Positions 25,289 through 35,179 of a stretch of DNA of 64,000 nucleotides are shown piece by piece. The notes under the pieces were generated by a model. The model searched no databases and was not told the DNA's origin. It saw only the letters and a list, made by a program, of their open reading frames with translations. Where the stretch lies: assembly GCF_947501905.1 (NCBI RefSeq), contig NZ_CANMXL010000001.1, forward strand, positions 620,001 to 684,000. Reading direction: 5' to 3'. This stretch comes from an uncultured Winogradskyella sp. Its GTDB lineage: Bacteria > Bacteroidota > Bacteroidia > Flavobacteriales > Flavobacteriaceae. Position numbers and translations under genes: made by a program. Position 1 is the first letter of the stretch; every line of letters begins with the position of its first letter.

Positions 25289-28066
25289 ATGAAGACAACC
25301 CTAAAGTTTTTTGTAATGCTTTTTTCTGTGATTTCGTTTGCACAAACCACAGTTAAAGGAAAAATTACGGACAATACAGGTCAACCTTTACCTGGTGCCA
25401 ACGTTATAATAGAAGGAACAACTACTGGAACAAGTTCTGATTTTGATGGCAATTACATCTTAACCACAGATCAAGCGCCACCATTCAAAATTGTAATTTC
25501 TTATACTGGTTTTGAAACTCAAACCCTAGAAGTTACAGCAAATGACCAAACAGTCGATGTACAATTAAAAGAAGGGAATGAACTTGATGAAGTGGTTATC
25601 TCCGCATCTAGAACACCTGAACGTATTTTTGAATCTCCTGTAACGGTAGAACGTTTTGGACTAAAAGAAATAAAAAATACACCTTCAGTTGACTTCTACG
25701 ATGGACTAGAAAACCTTAAAGGGGTTGACATCAATACAAATAGCTTAACGTTTAAATCAATTAACACTAGAGGTTTTGCAACATTTGCAAACACCCGCTT
25801 TATGCAGTTAGTTGATGGTATGGACAACTCCGCACCAGCACTTAATTTCCCTTTAGGTAACCTTTTAGGGATGACTGAAACGGATGTAAATAGTGTTGAA
25901 CTTTTACCCGGAGCTGCTTCTGCACTTTATGGTGCAAATGCATTTAATGGTATACTATTTATGAGAAGTAAAAGTCCATTTGATAACCAAGGTATAAGCG
26001 GATATATCAAACGTGGTGTTACTTCACAAGAAGCTGCAGGAGATAATGATTATACAGATTTAGGTATACGTATGGCCTATAAGTTTAGCGACAAATTTGC
26101 TGCTAAAGTTAATTTCGGATATTTAAAAGGAACCGATTGGGCTGCTACAAGTGTGGAAGATAAATTGAACCGTGGACTTACAAGAGCAGATACAGATTAC
26201 GATGGTATTAATGTGTATGGAGATGAAGTAAGTACTAATATTTTCACTGCTTCAGGGAATTTACCTTTAGTCCCTGATGTTGAAGTAAGTAGAACTGGAT
26301 ATGACGAAAGAGATTTAACAAACTATAATGCCGAAAGTATTAAAGCAGATTGGGGATTATATTTCCGCCCTTGGGGAGATGATTTCGAAATTCAGTATGT
26401 TGGTAAGGTAGGTTCTGGTAACACAATCTATCAAGGTGCTAACCGCTACAACATCAAAAATTTCTTCTTACAACAACACAAAATAGAAATTAGAAACGAT
26501 AATTTCTTTGTCAGAGGTTATGTCACAGAAGATAAGGCTGGAGATTCTTACGATATGGTATTCACAGGAATCAATATCAATAGAGCATGGAAATCAGATA
26601 CGCAATGGTTCGGTGACTATATTAACAACTACGTATTGGCTACTTTAGGAGGGGCTACTGATACACAAGCGCATTCTGCTGCAAGACAAGCTGCAGACAC
26701 AGGGCGTTTTCTGCCAGGTACTCCTGAATTTCAAAATGCTTTTGATGCAAGCATCAATGATCCTGATTTAACTACAGGTTCTAAATTCCAAGATAATTCA
26801 AAGATATATCATGCAGATGCTAACTATAACTTTAGTCACCTTTGGGATGTTGCAGAAGTTCAAGTTGGTGCTTCATACAGAAGATATCGTTTAAATTCCT
26901 TTGGAACAATTTATACAGATACTGATGGCCCTATTAACTACTCAGAAGTTGGTGTATATACTCAAATTCAAAAATCATTAGAATTGTCTGATAATGTAGA
27001 GATGAAACTTACTGGTTCTTTAAGATATGATAAGTCAGAGCTTTTTGACGGGTTCTTCTCTCCAAGATTGTCTGCTGGTTTTACTGTTAATGAAAACCAT
27101 AACTTCAGAGCCTCTTTCCAAACTGGTTTCAGAAACCCTACAACTCAAGATTTATATATTGGTTTAGACGTAGGTCGTGCCATATTAATTGGTGGTGCTG
27201 CTGATAATCCTGCAAGAGATATTAGAAACTATGGATTAAGCCCAACAGGATCGGCTCTATTAGGAGGTCAAACAAGTATTGATTTTGATGGAACTGGAGC
27301 CTATAACAATTCATTCTTTGCTAGTTCTGTAGTAGATGGATTTGCTGTTACTGGTAATCCTGCGGACTTAGAAATTGCAAATTCTAACCTTGCTCAACCA
27401 GAGCAGGTAAGTTCTTTTGAAGTCGGTTATCGTGGTAAAGTAAAAGGTTTTGTTATTGATGCCTCTGCTTATTACAATGCATACAAAGACTTTTTAGCTA
27501 ACGAAACAGTAATTGCACCATTCTATGGAGATGTACAATTAACACAAAATATTCCTGGTACATCTACACCATTGGCAGTTGCAGCAATTGCAAATGGAGA
27601 TTTCGAAGCATATCAGACATATACTAATTCTGATGCTGACGTAAACTCTTATGGTGCTGCTATACAAGTTTCGACAAAAATATTTGATGGATTTGACATT
27701 AGTGCTAATTATACATATGCTAAGTTAGACTTTGATGTAAATGCAAATCCTGATTTTAGAACTAACTTTAATACACCTGAACATAAGGTAAAAGTTAACT
27801 TTGGAAAAACTGAATTATTCAAAAACTTTGGATTTAATGTAGCTTGGAGATGGAGTGATAATTACTTCTGGGAAGCTTCATTTGGAGATGGAGAGATTCC
27901 TGCATTTAATGTTTTAGATGCACAGATTAATTACAGAATCCCAAGTCTTAAGTCTACTTTCAAATTAGGAGCAACAAACTTATTACAAGACGAATACTTT
28001 ACAGCTTTCGGTACTGGATTTATTGGTTCACAATATTACCTGTCTTGGACAATCAATAATCTATAA
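25289..28066 (+). CDS. TonB-dependent outer-membrane receptor
   Basis: A 925-residue outer-membrane receptor. It begins with a signal peptide (about 1-19) and a carboxypeptidase-regulatory-like beta-sandwich (VKGKITDNTGQPLPGANVIIEGT, about 22-105). The plug follows (DEVVISASRTPERIFESPVTVERFG, VELLPGAASALYGANAFNGILFM, about 105-230), then the barrel ending in LSWTINNL. It imports an unknown ligand driven by TonB. The next gene, 15 nt downstream, encodes an SGNH lipoprotein, so the pair may act on one ester-containing substrate. SusC-like hallmarks are weak; it is not a typical SusC/SusD pair. Confidence 0.9.
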   Translation: MKTTLKFFVMLFSVISFAQTTVKGKITDNTGQPLPGANVIIEGTTTGTSSDFDGNYILTTDQAPPFKIVISYTGFETQTLEVTANDQTVDVQLKEGNELDEVVISASRTPERIFESPVTVERFGLKEIKNTPSVDFYDGLENLKGVDINTNSLTFKSINTRGFATFANTRFMQLVDGMDNSAPALNFPLGNLLGMTETDVNSVELLPGAASALYGANAFNGILFMRSKSPFDNQGISGYIKRGVTSQEAAGDNDYTDLGIRMAYKFSDKFAAKVNFGYLKGTDWAATSVEDKLNRGLTRADTDYDGINVYGDEVSTNIFTASGNLPLVPDVEVSRTGYDERDLTNYNAESIKADWGLYFRPWGDDFEIQYVGKVGSGNTIYQGANRYNIKNFFLQQHKIEIRNDNFFVRGYVTEDKAGDSYDMVFTGININRAWKSDTQWFGDYINNYVLATLGGATDTQAHSAARQAADTGRFLPGTPEFQNAFDASINDPDLTTGSKFQDNSKIYHADANYNFSHLWDVAEVQVGASYRRYRLNSFGTIYTDTDGPINYSEVGVYTQIQKSLELSDNVEMKLTGSLRYDKSELFDGFFSPRLSAGFTVNENHNFRASFQTGFRNPTTQDLYIGLDVGRAILIGGAADNPARDIRNYGLSPTGSALLGGQTSIDFDGTGAYNNSFFASSVVDGFAVTGNPADLEIANSNLAQPEQVSSFEVGYRGKVKGFVIDASAYYNAYKDFLANETVIAPFYGDVQLTQNIPGTSTPLAVAAIANGDFEAYQTYTNSDADVNSYGAAIQVSTKIFDGFDISANYTYAKLDFDVNANPDFRTNFNTPEHKVKVNFGKTELFKNFGFNVAWRWSDNYFWEASFGDGEIPAFNVLDAQINYRIPSLKSTFKLGATNLLQDEYFTAFGTGFIGSQYYLSWTINNL

Positions 28067-28081
28067 CAATTACAAATTATT

Positions 28082-29614
28082 ATGAAAAAAATTAAATATA
28101 TAGCATTATCACTTTTCGCTTTAGGTTTTATCGCCTGTGAAAATGATACATTAGAAGACCTTAGAGATAGAGTAAACCAAGACACTGAAGATTTACCTGA
28201 ATTAAGTGCAGGTACTGCTGACTTTTCAAATTTTGTATCTATTGGAGCATCATTTACTGCAGGTTTTACAGATAATGGTTTATTTATTGCTTCCCAAGAA
28301 AATTCGTTTCCTAATATCATGGCAACTCAATTTGCAAAAATTGGTGGTGGTACATTCACACAACCAATGATGAGTGATAATTTTGGAGGGTTAATTCTCG
28401 CAGGTAATCCTGTTTTAAATCCTGCAAATGGAGAAAGATTATTTGCAGAACGTTTAGTGTTTGGAGGTGCAGGACCAGTTCCGCTTCAAAGTATTAATCC
28501 TGCTGCAATGTCTACAACAGATTTTGCTTTAAATAACCCTACAGGACCTTTTAGCAATTTAGGAGTGCCAGGAGCAAAGAGTTTTCATATGATAGCACCT
28601 GGATATGGTAATTTAGCTAATTTCCCTGCCGCTGCAAACCCTTATGCTATTAGGTTAACAGGAGCTACACCTAATGCTTCAATGTTAGATTTAGCAGTTG
28701 CTCAAAACCCAACATTTTTTACGCTTTCTGAAGTTGGAGGAAATGATGTTTTAGGTTTTGCAACATCTGGAGGTGATGGAAGCAATCCAATTACTGACAC
28801 AGCTACATTTGATTTTGCATTGAACGCTTTAGTTTCTGGTTTAACAGCTAATGGTTCTAAAGGCGCCATCGGTAATTTACCAGATATTACAAGTTTATCG
28901 TTTTTCACAACAGTTGCACACAATCCTGTTCCATTAGACGCAGCAACAGCTGGATTTTTAAATAGTGCTCAAGCTTATGGTGCATATAATGCAGGTATCG
29001 TTCAGGCTTATGCTTTTTTAGTAGCAACTACGCCATTAACACAAGCAGAAGCTGATGCTGAAATAGCTCAGAGAACAATAACATTTGCAGCTGGTGAAGG
29101 AAATGCTGTTGTAATAGTTGACGAAGATTTAAGAGACTTAACTGGTATAAACATTCAGCTTCAAAATTTAAGACAAGCAACATCAGATGATTTAGTATTA
29201 CTAACTGCTGGTAGTTTAATCCCTCAAGGCGGAGGAACTGCTACGCCACTTTCTGATACTTTTGTATTGACTCCTCAAGAACAACAAGAAATTGCAACAG
29301 CTACAGATGCTTACAATGCTAGTATATCTGCGGCTGCAAATGCAAACGGTTTAGCTTTAGTTGACTTAAACTCAATTTTAGAAGAAGCTGCTACTGTAGG
29401 TGTACAATTTGATCAGTTTAATTTAAATACTGATTTAGTATTTGGTGGTCTAGTAAGTTTAGATGGCGTTCACTTAACAGGGAGAGGTTATGCCCTAATG
29501 GCAAATGCTTTCCTTGAAGCTATAGATGCAACTTATGGCTCTAATTTTGTTGCATCAGGTAATGTAGCTAAAGGAGGTGATTTCCCTACCAACTACTCGC
29601 CTTTATTACAGTAA
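28082..29614 (+). CDS. SGNH/GDSL-hydrolase-like lipoprotein
   Basis: A 510-residue lipoprotein with a lipobox (LFALGFIAC, about 13-20). The SGNH hydrolase blocks are spread over the length: block I FVSIGASFTAGF near 52-62 with the candidate serine, block III EVGGNDVLGF near 218-227, and block V DGVHLTGRGYALMANAFLEAI near 463-483 with the Asp-His pair. An esterase or acylhydrolase at the outer membrane is likely. Block I reads GASF rather than GDSL, which still supplies Gly-x-Ser. It is paired with the TonB receptor 15 nt upstream and followed by a strong terminator. Confidence 0.82.
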   Translation: MKKIKYIALSLFALGFIACENDTLEDLRDRVNQDTEDLPELSAGTADFSNFVSIGASFTAGFTDNGLFIASQENSFPNIMATQFAKIGGGTFTQPMMSDNFGGLILAGNPVLNPANGERLFAERLVFGGAGPVPLQSINPAAMSTTDFALNNPTGPFSNLGVPGAKSFHMIAPGYGNLANFPAAANPYAIRLTGATPNASMLDLAVAQNPTFFTLSEVGGNDVLGFATSGGDGSNPITDTATFDFALNALVSGLTANGSKGAIGNLPDITSLSFFTTVAHNPVPLDAATAGFLNSAQAYGAYNAGIVQAYAFLVATTPLTQAEADAEIAQRTITFAAGEGNAVVIVDEDLRDLTGINIQLQNLRQATSDDLVLLTAGSLIPQGGGTATPLSDTFVLTPQEQQEIATATDAYNASISAAANANGLALVDLNSILEEAATVGVQFDQFNLNTDLVFGGLVSLDGVHLTGRGYALMANAFLEAIDATYGSNFVASGNVAKGGDFPTNYSPLLQ

Positions 29615-29636
29615 AACAATTTTAAAATAAATACTT

Positions 29637-29667
29637 AAAGCGCGTTCTAATAGAACGCGCTTTTTTT
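29637..29667 (+). terminator. Intrinsic terminator after the SGNH lipoprotein gene
   Basis: AAAGCGCGTTCT pairs with AGAACGCGCTTT around a three-base loop and ends in a T7 tract. The GC-rich stem stands out in this AT-rich DNA. Confidence 0.92.
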
Positions 29668-29693
29668 ATCTAAAAAAGCTTCGTAAAAAAGTC

Positions 29694-29722
29694 TTTGTTT
29701 TTTAAATAAAACTATATCTTTG
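29694..29722 (+). promoter_or_regulatory. Promoter of atpD-atpC
   Basis: TTTG at 29694-29697 and TATCTTTG at 29715-29722, separated by 17 bp, match both parts of the Bacteroidota promoter. A leader of about 55-60 nt precedes the atpD ATG. Confidence 0.75.
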
Positions 29723-29780
29723 CAGCGCGAAAAACGAGCTGTTTTTCATATTTAAATTATTGCAAAACAAAAACATATAA

Positions 29781-31292
<1,512 letters not shown>

Positions 31293-31309
31293 TCTAAAAC
31301 TCTAAAACT

Positions 31310-31585
31310 ATGTATTTAGAAATTGTATCACCAGAAGCTACATTATTTAGTGGTGAAGTAACAAGCGTTGCTGTTCCGGGTGTTAATGGAGAGTTTGAAA
31401 TGTTAACAAATCACGCTCCTATTGTATCTATCCTTAAAGCAGGAAATGTAACCATTAATGGAGATGTTGCTCTTGAAGAAGAAGTCGAAAAGAGATTTAC
31501 AAAACAAGATGGGAAAACTTTATTAGCTATCAATTCTGGTACTATAGAAATGAAAGATAATAAGCTTATAATTTTGGCTGATTAA
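31310..31585 (+). CDS. atpC: F1Fo ATP synthase subunit epsilon, short form
   Basis: The 91-residue protein is the N-terminal beta-sandwich of epsilon (MYLEIVSPEATLFSGEVTSVAVPGVNGEFEMLTNHAPIVSILKAG). Epsilon in E. coli is about 139 residues, with a C-terminal pair of helices that can inhibit the enzyme. Those helices are absent here, and the gene ends in a normal stop followed by a terminator, so it is not truncated by mutation. Epsilon inhibition by the classical up-conformation cannot occur in this form. It is co-transcribed with atpD. Confidence 0.95.
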   Translation: MYLEIVSPEATLFSGEVTSVAVPGVNGEFEMLTNHAPIVSILKAGNVTINGDVALEEEVEKRFTKQDGKTLLAINSGTIEMKDNKLIILAD

Positions 31586-31620
31586 GTCATAGTATTTTCA
31601 ATCTAGTATAAATATATTCT

Positions 31621-31649
31621 AAAAAACACATCTTTCGATGTGTTTTTTT
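31621..31649. terminator. Bidirectional terminator after atpC
   Basis: AAAAAACACATC pairs with GATGTGTTTTTT around TTTC. It lies between atpC (plus) and the secreted EEP-family gene (minus) and can serve both. Confidence 0.88.
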
Positions 31650-31652
31650 ATG

Positions 31653-33380
31653 CTATAATTTTATAATCTTAAAAGATTGTGCTTTATCAAATTTGCTTTC
31701 AGCAGTAAGTAAATATACTCCTGAAGTTAAATCTGAAACATCAATTTCATTGTCATATTTACTCTTTGTTTCCAATTTAATTAAGCTTCCAGATAGATTA
31801 TAAATACTTAATTTAAAAATCTCTTGACTTTTAAAATTAATCTTTAGCCTATTTTTTACTGGGTTAGAAAACGTTAATAAATCCTCTTCATTAGAAGTTG
31901 TGCTCAAACTTTGTGGTATTGAAAAATCGACAATTACCGGCAAATGATCTGAAGCAGTACTTGTATCTGAAATCAATAAATTATATTCAGAAAGTCTACT
32001 CATAGACATAACTTCTGTTTGTAGAGTATAAGATTTTTCTGCTTGTAAAACAGCATCCGAAAAAATCATATAATCTAATTTACCCGGAGGAAAAGCAGAA
32101 AAATCATTTCGCCAAGTATAGTTCATGGGAATATCACTTTGTAAAACATTTTCATCCTTCATATCACTATCATCCCAATCTAAAGGGGCTCCATTCCCAT
32201 AAGTAGCTGTGTCTTGTATATCTCCTGTAACAAGCGTAGTTAATTGCTGTGATAATCCAACTAAATTTAAATCTCCTGAATAAACTATTGGAGTATCTTC
32301 TAATAAAGTTATAATACCTCCAGAAGTTTTAGCATCTAATATAAAAGCTGCATACTCATCTACTTGACGTTGTCTTGCTTCATCATTACCACAACATGTT
32401 AAGTGTGCATTGGTAAATAATAAGTCTGTTTGGTAACTAGAAGGCAAGTCAATAAGCACAGGAAACTGCCTTTCTAAATCCCATTGCTGTGTAATTTCCC
32501 ATCTAGAAACAGTAACTTCTCCTCCATGCTTCTCAACATACCAGCCATTAGGGTTTCCTAAAGGAAGCCAAGTATCAAACAATGATTTTATGTAGCTTTC
32601 TGAGGTTCCACTACTCTCCACAAAACCTACTATATCTGGATTAATAGCATTTAAAATGCGCTCATATTCATCTAATTTGTCATTATCCAATAAACCATTT
32701 AACTTAGTATTATAACCCATTATTCTAATATAACTAGAGTTAGACTTGGATAAATCTATTGGCACGTACGGACTTGTAGGGTTACTACTAAAAGTATAGG
32801 TGTAAATATTATTTAGATTAGGTAACCAATCAAAATTATCTACATTTCTAAATAATATTTTTACTTGATTTATAGGAAATAATGCATTTACCCCATCAGG
32901 AATTGCGTCTCTCCGTATTGCTATTTCAAACTCATCTGATGTTACTGTTGGCGCAGAACGAAATGTAATGTCAGAAAAAAAAATATTTGGACTAGAAGTA
33001 CCATTAAAATTATTATATAAAATACGATCAGCTAAATCTATTCCTAACTCTGCTCCAAAATCGTCTCGTACTGCAAAGCCAGTAGAAACATCTAAGTCTG
33101 TGTCCAAATACAAGAATAGGTCATGTAAAATAGGTGTGCCTCCTGTTAAATCAAACTCGCTATTTGCCTTTATTCTTAAATAAAGAAAATTGTCATCGTT
33201 TGTTACTTGAAATTCTAGCAAATCTATTCCATTAATACTCTCTGCCGTATCTGTATAAGTCTGTAAATCTGATGTCCAATCATCAAAAACACCGTCTATA
33301 AATATGGTTTTCGATTGAGAAAAAGAGGTTTTAAAACTAATCAATAAAATCATTGAGCACAAAAATGTAATACTTCTCAT
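31653..33380 (-). CDS. T9SS-secreted endonuclease/exonuclease/phosphatase-family protein
   Basis: A 575-residue exported protein. A signal peptide (about 1-21) is followed by a carbohydrate-binding-like beta domain (IDGVFDDWTSDLQTYTD, about 28-200). The EEP fold covers about 215-485 (IRIMGYNTKLNG, INPDIVGFVESSG, NAHLTCCGNDEARQRQVDEYA, YSGDLNLVG, and the histidine block SDHLPVIVDF). The last about 80 residues are a T9SS type A sorting domain (LTFSNPVKNRLKINF, SIYNLSGSLI, LTSGVYLLTAESK). It may be a secreted DNase or phosphodiesterase for nutrient recovery. Substrate is not determined. Confidence 0.85.
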   Translation of the reverse strand: MRSITFLCSMILLISFKTSFSQSKTIFIDGVFDDWTSDLQTYTDTAESINGIDLLEFQVTNDDNFLYLRIKANSEFDLTGGTPILHDLFLYLDTDLDVSTGFAVRDDFGAELGIDLADRILYNNFNGTSSPNIFFSDITFRSAPTVTSDEFEIAIRRDAIPDGVNALFPINQVKILFRNVDNFDWLPNLNNIYTYTFSSNPTSPYVPIDLSKSNSSYIRIMGYNTKLNGLLDNDKLDEYERILNAINPDIVGFVESSGTSESYIKSLFDTWLPLGNPNGWYVEKHGGEVTVSRWEITQQWDLERQFPVLIDLPSSYQTDLLFTNAHLTCCGNDEARQRQVDEYAAFILDAKTSGGIITLLEDTPIVYSGDLNLVGLSQQLTTLVTGDIQDTATYGNGAPLDWDDSDMKDENVLQSDIPMNYTWRNDFSAFPPGKLDYMIFSDAVLQAEKSYTLQTEVMSMSRLSEYNLLISDTSTASDHLPVIVDFSIPQSLSTTSNEEDLLTFSNPVKNRLKINFKSQEIFKLSIYNLSGSLIKLETKSKYDNEIDVSDLTSGVYLLTAESKFDKAQSFKIIKL

Positions 33381-33406
33381 TTTAAAATTACTATAATTTA
33401 ATCGTG

Positions 33407-33847
33407 TTATAACTTCTTAATGACATTGGTAACAATTCCCCAAATAACAAAGTTATTATCTGATGTTATTTTTATAATAGGATAATCCGGATTTTCTGGC
33501 TGAAGCCAAACTTCATCTTTAGAGACCCTCAAACGTTTTACGGTAAACTCTCCATCTAAAAAGCAAACGGCTATCTTATTATTTTCTGGCTCTAAACTAC
33601 GGTCAATCACCAATAAATCATTATCGTCTAAGCCTGCGCCAATCATAGATTGTCCAGAAACTCTAGCATAGAATGTAGCCTCCTTATTTTTTACCAGCTC
33701 TTCATCCAAAGATAAACGCTGCTCCTTAAAATCATCCGCTGGTGATGGGAAACCTGCTGAAATCCCTGTGTCAAAAAAATTAGCTCCAGCATCTTCCTTT
33801 GATTCTGGAATAAAGAATGTTAAGTTATCGGATTTTTGTACTATCAT
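33407..33847 (-). CDS. umuD: UmuD-like LexA/S24-family autoprotease
   Basis: A 146-residue subunit for error-prone polymerase V. It lacks a DNA-binding domain. The cleavage site is A31-G32 (SAGFPSPADDF), and the Ser-Lys dyad is S67 (SGQSMIGAG) and K104 (FTVKRL). It should be cut to the active form with RecA filament help after DNA damage. The ATG overlaps the umuC stop by four bases (ATGA). It is placed after umuC, the reverse of the E. coli order. Confidence 0.93.
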   Translation of the reverse strand: MIVQKSDNLTFFIPESKEDAGANFFDTGISAGFPSPADDFKEQRLSLDEELVKNKEATFYARVSGQSMIGAGLDDNDLLVIDRSLEPENNKIAVCFLDGEFTVKRLRVSKDEVWLQPENPDYPIIKITSDNNFVIWGIVTNVIKKL

Positions 33848-35100
33848 TTTACAGTAATAATATCATTAATATTTGTTGTATATCTTGGGGAGAGTCGTTC
33901 TTGACGCATTTTCCAAGTGCGTTCTAAATCTTGATTTCCTATTTTAATTTTATCTCCTTTATACTTTCTGTTTATTGTATCTATAGCAGACATTAAGGGT
34001 TTATGTTTAGGGTCTTCTTTACTAAACATATCTAACTGATAGTTGTCTGTAGGGACTAAACCTGTAACAATAACTCCTGCTCTTTTATATTTAATGCCAG
34101 GTTTGTGAATCGATTCTACCGCATTAACAGCCCCTCTACTAATTAATAATGAAGAATCCGTAGGATACGGAAAACTCACTATTGTACTTGCACGATGTTG
34201 CTCTTCTCCTTTCTTATGTCTATTACTGCTTAAAGTTACAATAATCATATGGCAACTAGAACCCTGCTTACGCAATTTTTCTGCACAACTTGCTGCAAAA
34301 GTAGAAACACGTTCTTTAATATAATTAATATCATCGTAAGTGTAATCAAAGCTTCTAGTTGTTGCAATGGCACGTTTACGAGTAGGCTCTTCTAGCTTTA
34401 TTTTAGAAATACCTTCTAAATCTTTTTTTAATTTCCATTCTGTTATAGAAAATGTTTTACGGACCCATTCATCATTAAGTTGCGTAAAATCATATGCTGT
34501 TTTACATCCTTTGGCTTTTAATCGTTTTTGTAACCCTCGACCTATGCCCCAAACATCTTCTAATTTTATCCATTTTAAGGCTTTAATCCGACTTTCTTCA
34601 GAATCTATAACATAACTTCCTTTTGTTTTTTTAGGAAATTTTCTAGCAATCTTATTAGCAACTTTGCTCAATGCTTTTGTTGGTGCTATACCTACACAAG
34701 TAGGAATACCTGTCCATTTTAATATACGCTGTCTTATTTGCATGCCATAATTTTCAAAATCATAATTTTCAAAACCTTTGAATTGAAGGAAAGCCTCATC
34801 TATACTATATACTTCAACATCTGGCGTAAATTGTTCAAGTATTTTCATTACACGGCTACTCATATCTCCATACAATGGATAGTTAGATGATAACACGCTT
34901 ATGTTATTTGCTTTGCAAAAACCTTCCCACTTAAAGATTGGTGCTCCAAATGGTAAGTTTATCGCTTTGGCTTCATCACTCATAGAAATAACACAACCAT
35001 CATTATTACTAAGAATAGCAACTGGTTTTCCTTCTAAATTAGGATTAAAGACACGCTCGCAAGAAGTATAAAAGTTATTACAGTCTACTAAAGCATACAT
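33844..35100 (-). CDS. umuC: Y-family translesion DNA polymerase UmuC
   Basis: The catalytic subunit of a Pol V-type translesion polymerase. The 418-residue protein has the metal-binding D6 (YALVDCNNFYTSCERVFNP) and D101-E102 (VYSIDEAFLQF), the helix-hairpin region (LEDVWGIGRGLQKRLKAKG) and the little finger (about 240-350). The C-terminus fits UmuC (DUF4113-type, NQDLERTWKMRQERLSPRYTT). It is first in a two-gene operon with umuD. A 16-bp palindrome covers the promoter region just upstream of the ATG. Confidence 0.95.
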   Translation of the reverse strand: MYALVDCNNFYTSCERVFNPNLEGKPVAILSNNDGCVISMSDEAKAINLPFGAPIFKWEGFCKANNISVLSSNYPLYGDMSSRVMKILEQFTPDVEVYSIDEAFLQFKGFENYDFENYGMQIRQRILKWTGIPTCVGIAPTKALSKVANKIARKFPKKTKGSYVIDSEESRIKALKWIKLEDVWGIGRGLQKRLKAKGCKTAYDFTQLNDEWVRKTFSITEWKLKKDLEGISKIKLEEPTRKRAIATTRSFDYTYDDINYIKERVSTFAASCAEKLRKQGSSCHMIIVTLSSNRHKKGEEQHRASTIVSFPYPTDSSLLISRGAVNAVESIHKPGIKYKRAGVIVTGLVPTDNYQLDMFSKEDPKHKPLMSAIDTINRKYKGDKIKIGNQDLERTWKMRQERLSPRYTTNINDIITVK

Positions 35101-35106
35101 AGACTA

Positions 35107-35129
35107 TAAAGATACAAAGTCTACTTTGT
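35107..35129 (-). promoter_or_regulatory. Promoter -7 box and palindromic operator of umuC-umuD
   Basis: ACAAAGT-CT-ACTTTGT at 35114-35129 is a perfect 7+2+7 palindrome ending 13 nt before the umuC ATG. On the minus strand a -7-like TATCTTTA (35114-35107) abuts it and lies 6 nt from the ATG. A repressor bound here would block the promoter, as expected for a damage-inducible operon. The regulator is unknown; the UmuD-like protein has no DNA-binding domain. Confidence 0.5.
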
Positions 35130-35179
35130 TTTTTAAGCTACGAATTGGCTTAAACTAGACTAAAATCTGTCTAATTATT

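Noticed and set aside
33407-35100. umuC-umuD as part of a mobile element
   Set aside because: There are no transposase, integrase or terminal repeats, and neighbouring genes are typical chromosomal ones.
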